This document shows, in pieces, positions 42,285 through 45,119 of a stretch of 45,119 bases of DNA. The position numbers and the translations under genes were made by a program. Each line of letters opens with the position of its first letter. The stretch's first letter is position 1. This stretch comes from Nemertoderma westbladi (taxonomy: Eukaryota; Xenacoelomorpha; Nemertodermatida; Nemertodermatidae), in the NCBI GenBank assembly GCA_032718475.1, contig JAUCBJ010005258.1, forward strand, positions 1 through 45,119, given 5' to 3'. The notes under the pieces were generated by a model. It saw only the letters and a list, made by a program, of their open reading frames with translations. It was not told the DNA's origin and searched no databases.

Positions 42285-42715
42285 GGCCACCAATCCACCC
42301 ACCCACACTCAACTCCCAACTTCCTGGACACTAGGATACTGAGTGAAAGCGTCTGAAACTACTACAGACTATGACAGACTATGGGCTAGCGACTAGGGAC
42401 TGGCGCCCTTGAACATGTAAACTGTAGTACCTACTGTACCACCTACCTTAAAGTGACCTGTGGGACCAGCCCATTATTAGTGAGGTCGGCATTTCTCTTG
42501 CCGCTCGCTTTGTATTACATGCAGCTAACCAATGGCAATGGTCTACCCCCAGTGCGGGAAAGACAAGCTGGCTACCATTGAAATGAATAGGGGAAGGATA
42601 ATATGGTGTGTTTGTGTTCCCATCCTAATGTCTGTCGTCTTGGCTCAGCTAAGCTTAAACAGAGCCACAGCCTACAATAGAGCTTTACCTAAATGCACTT
42701 CCAGTGAGCAGGAGC
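42285..42715. repeat. diverged dispersed repeat, partner of 37325-37790
   Basis: Inverted relative to the copy inside the 2.8-kb element. An open frame at 42532-42759 lies inside this repeat and is not called as a gene. Confidence 0.6.
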
Positions 42716-43361
42716 ACAGAATGCAGGTCGACGCATACGATATCGACGGAGAGGTATAAATTTTGATTGCATCAATAATAGTCAACCCCATCTGCTTCAA
42801 TTTGAAGAAAACAATTAGATAATAATACTCATAATTAAAACTATTACATAATTATTATAACTCTAGTAAACAAAACAGTATATCATTCGGGGGATGGAAT
42901 ATATAGGTCATCTAATTAATTGTTTAAAGATTAGCAAACAATACAGTGTAATTGAATTGATGAAATCCATAAATAAAACGTGGATACAAATTGTAAAATC
43001 GGGATGAAAATATAAATTTCTGAGCTAAGAAAGGGAAATTGGATACAAGCGGTCCGTTTACCTTACAAAATGAAAAATAAACGTGCGGACTATGAAACAG
43101 TAGTGTCCTACTCGAACGGAACGGAACTGTCCGGGGGGGGGGGGGGGGGGGGGGTGGGGAGGGAATGTCCGGAAATCGAAGCCTTTTTCTATCTGCGAAC
43201 ATCCTGGGCTTTACTTACACTCAGCCTCTATTCAATGGCTGTGATTGACAAGCCAACTTGCCTCAGAAGTTCCTTTCATGAATGCCGCAATTTATATTTG
43301 GCCATTTTGGTCGTTTTGGCCGCCAAAATGACCAAGTTAATGTTTATTGGGATTGGGACTG

Positions 43362-43910
43362 TAAACGGTCACTTTACCCAATCAGGGAAAGGAGCAGGTT
43401 ACAGATGCGGGATTTTCTAACCAAAAAAATAAACAATCACTTTACCAAATGAAGGAAAAGAGCAGGTTGCATAGATGGTCTTTTCTTACCAAAACAATAA
43501 AAGATAACATTACCAATTGAGAGAAAGGAGCAGGTTACAGAGGCGGTATTTCCTAACGAAAACATTAAACGATCACTTAACTAATTGAGGGAAAGGAGCA
43601 GGTTACAGAGGCGGGATTTTCTAACCAAAACAATAAATGATCACTTAACTAATTGAGGGAAAGGAGCAGGTTACAGAGGCGGGATTTTCTAACCAAAACA
43701 ATAAACGATCATTTAACTAATTGAGGGAAAGAGGCAGGTTACAGAGGCGGCATTTTCTAACCATAACAATAAACAGTCACTTTACAAAATGAAGGAAAGG
43801 AGCAGGTTACAGAGGCGGGCCTTTCTAACCAAAACAATAAACGGTCACTTTACCAAATCAGGGAAAGGAGCAGGTTACAGAGGCGGGATTTTCTAACCAA
43901 AACAACCGGT
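43362..43910 (+). repeat. 65-bp tandem repeat, about 8 units
   Basis: Units carry GGAAAGGAGCAGGTTACAG, GGCGGGATTTTCTAACC and AAAACAATAAACGGTCAC. The array continues left of the Tc1-type element (41060-41187). Scattered copies occur at 945-1005 and in the foldback at 41881-42274. Confidence 0.92.
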
Positions 43911-44044
43911 CAGCCGGTAGGCCTACCATTACCGTATTTAAATGGTAGGCTACACAGGCGGTCTACAGTACAGCAGTACCGGTGGCGGTACCGGTACTAA
44001 AATACCTAAAATACCTGCTTTATACCTACATCTGTACATACAAT
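43911..44044. other. intergenic DNA
   Basis: GGTACCGGTACTAAAATACC-type palindromes and TAGGCCTACC. No gene. Confidence 0.4.
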
Positions 44045-45119
44045 ACATTTGATGGACTCCATATAGGAGTACTGATTCTAACTGCTGTATTGATGGACTC
44101 CATATAGGAGTACTGGTTCTAACTTCTCATTGATGGACTCCATATAGGAGTACTGGTTCTAACTGCTGTATGATGGACTCCATATAGGAGTACTGGTTCT
44201 AACTGCTGTATGATGGACTCCATATAGGAGTACTGGTTCTAACTGCTGTATGATGGACTCCACATAGGAAGGAGTACTGGTTCTAACTTCTGATTGATGG
44301 ACTCCATATAGGAGTACTAGTTCTAACTGCTGTATTGATGGACTCCATATAGGAGTACTGGTTCTAACTGCTGTATTGATGGACTCCATATAGGAGTACT
44401 GGTTCTAACTGCTGTATGATGGACTCCATATAGGAGTTCTGGTTCTAACTGCTGTATGATGGACTCCACATAGGAGTACTGGTTCTATCTGCTGCATGAT
44501 GGACTCCATATAGGAGTACTGGTTCTAACTGCTGTATGATGGACTCCATATAGGAGTACTGGTTCTAACTGCTGATTGATGGACTCCATATAGGAGTACT
44601 GGTTCTAACTGCTGTATTGATGGACTCCATATAGGAGTACTGGTTCTATCTGCTGTATGATGGACTCCATATAGGAGTACTGGTTCTAACTGCTCTTATG
44701 ATGGACTCCATATAGGAAGGAGTACTGGTTCTAACTGCTGTATTGATGGACTCCATATAGGAGTACTGGTTCTAACTGCTGTATGATGGACTCCATATAG
44801 GAGTACTGGTTCTAACTGCTGATTGATGGACTCCATATAGGAGTACTGGTTCTAACTGCTGTATGATGGACTCCATATAGGAGTACTGGTTCTAACTGCT
44901 GTATGATGGACTCCATATAGGAGTACTGGTTCTAACTTTTGTATGATGGACTCCATATAGGAGTACTGGTTCTAACATGCTGTATTGGTGGACTCCACAT
45001 AGGAGTACTGGTTCTAACGTCTGATTGATGGACTCCATATAGGAGTACTGGTTCTAACTGATGTATGATGGACTCCACATAGGAGTACTGGTTCTAACTG
45101 CTGTATGATGGACTCATGG
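44045..45119 (+). repeat. 40-bp satellite, about 26 units, cut by the window edge
   Basis: Unit TGATGGACTCCATATAGGAG then TACTGGTTCTAACTGCTGTA, 40-42 bases (an extra T or GGAA in some). ACTCC-ATATA-GGAGT forms a perfect hairpin in each unit; some units read CCACATAGG. The array runs beyond the window. Confidence 0.95.

Larger units (their letters stand above)
41188..43361. mobile_element. 2.17-kb Tc1/mariner-type nonautonomous element
   Basis: Ends CAGTCCCAATCCCAAT (41188) and ATTGGGATTGGGACTG (ending 43361) are inverted, and the similarity extends over about 55-60 bases (TTAACTTGGTCGTTTTGG). TA lies directly outside both ends (41186-41187 and 43362-43363), and joining the flanks at one TA restores a normal 65-bp unit (ACAATAAACGGTCAC). 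CAGT ends and TA duplication are typical of Tc1/mariner. No transposase frame. Inside are a 22-bp repeat, an inverted repeat containing pieces of the 65-bp family, and a 22-G run (43133-43154). Confidence 0.88.

Noticed and set aside
44045-45119. Ribozyme-like CTGATTGATGGACTCC words in the 40-bp satellite
   Set aside because: The hairpin ACTCC/GGAGT is not followed by GAAA, and the core spacing is wrong for a hammerhead.

Overview
The window is nuclear DNA of an animal. It carries Metazoa-type genes: a Mondo/MLXIP-family bHLH-Zip factor, ZNF277, DUSP19 and COP9 signalosome subunit 6. These sit in AT-rich DNA crowded with minisatellites, poly-G/poly-C tracts, TIR elements, tRNA-derived SINE-like units and a LINE tail. 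Frequent TAGGCCTA and GTACAGTAC palindromes, long G tracts and head-to-tail ORFs suggest a marine invertebrate deuterostome (tunicate or echinoderm). That placement is a weak inference and the species cannot be named from the sequence.

Layout. 1-9,100: repeat-rich DNA with one unrecognised 368-aa ORF (minus strand, 2020-3126), an inverted pair of SINE-like units that each carry a hammerhead-ribozyme motif (4563-4952), two copies of a small TIR element, and a foldback element. 9,123-11,621: an intact single-exon Mondo gene (+). 11,622-16,247: intergenic DNA with G tracts, a diverged tandem family and a 57-bp satellite. 16,248-22,504: a minus-strand gene cluster. It holds CSN6, DUSP19, and a two-ORF unit in which an unrecognised 116-aa protein is followed by ZNF277, with stop and start fused as TAATG. 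The 3' end of CSN6 is tandemly duplicated. 22,505-25,815: a LINE 3' fragment, a possible 41-aa membrane microprotein and intergenic DNA. 25,816-32,418: a 35-bp minisatellite of 75 units with no indels, split by a 3.86-kb TIR element that contains a Harbinger-like MITE and a 31-bp satellite. 32,688-40,455: two almost identical 2.5-kb direct repeats separated by a 2.8-kb element with inverted ends, which contains a MITE with 61-bp perfect inverted repeats. 41,060-43,910: a 65-bp tandem family interrupted by a Tc1/mariner-type nonautonomous element with TA target duplication. 44,045 to the end: a 40-bp satellite cut by the window edge.

The known genes do not form one pathway: nutrient-sensing transcription (Mondo), JNK-pathway phosphatase (DUSP19), cullin deneddylation (CSN6) and a C2H2 protein (ZNF277). 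What they share is structure. Every recognisable gene is open from start to stop with no intron, although their vertebrate counterparts are multi-exon. The most notable items are the hammerhead/Pol III units, the TAATG dicistron, the general lack of introns, and the nested insertions in tandem arrays.
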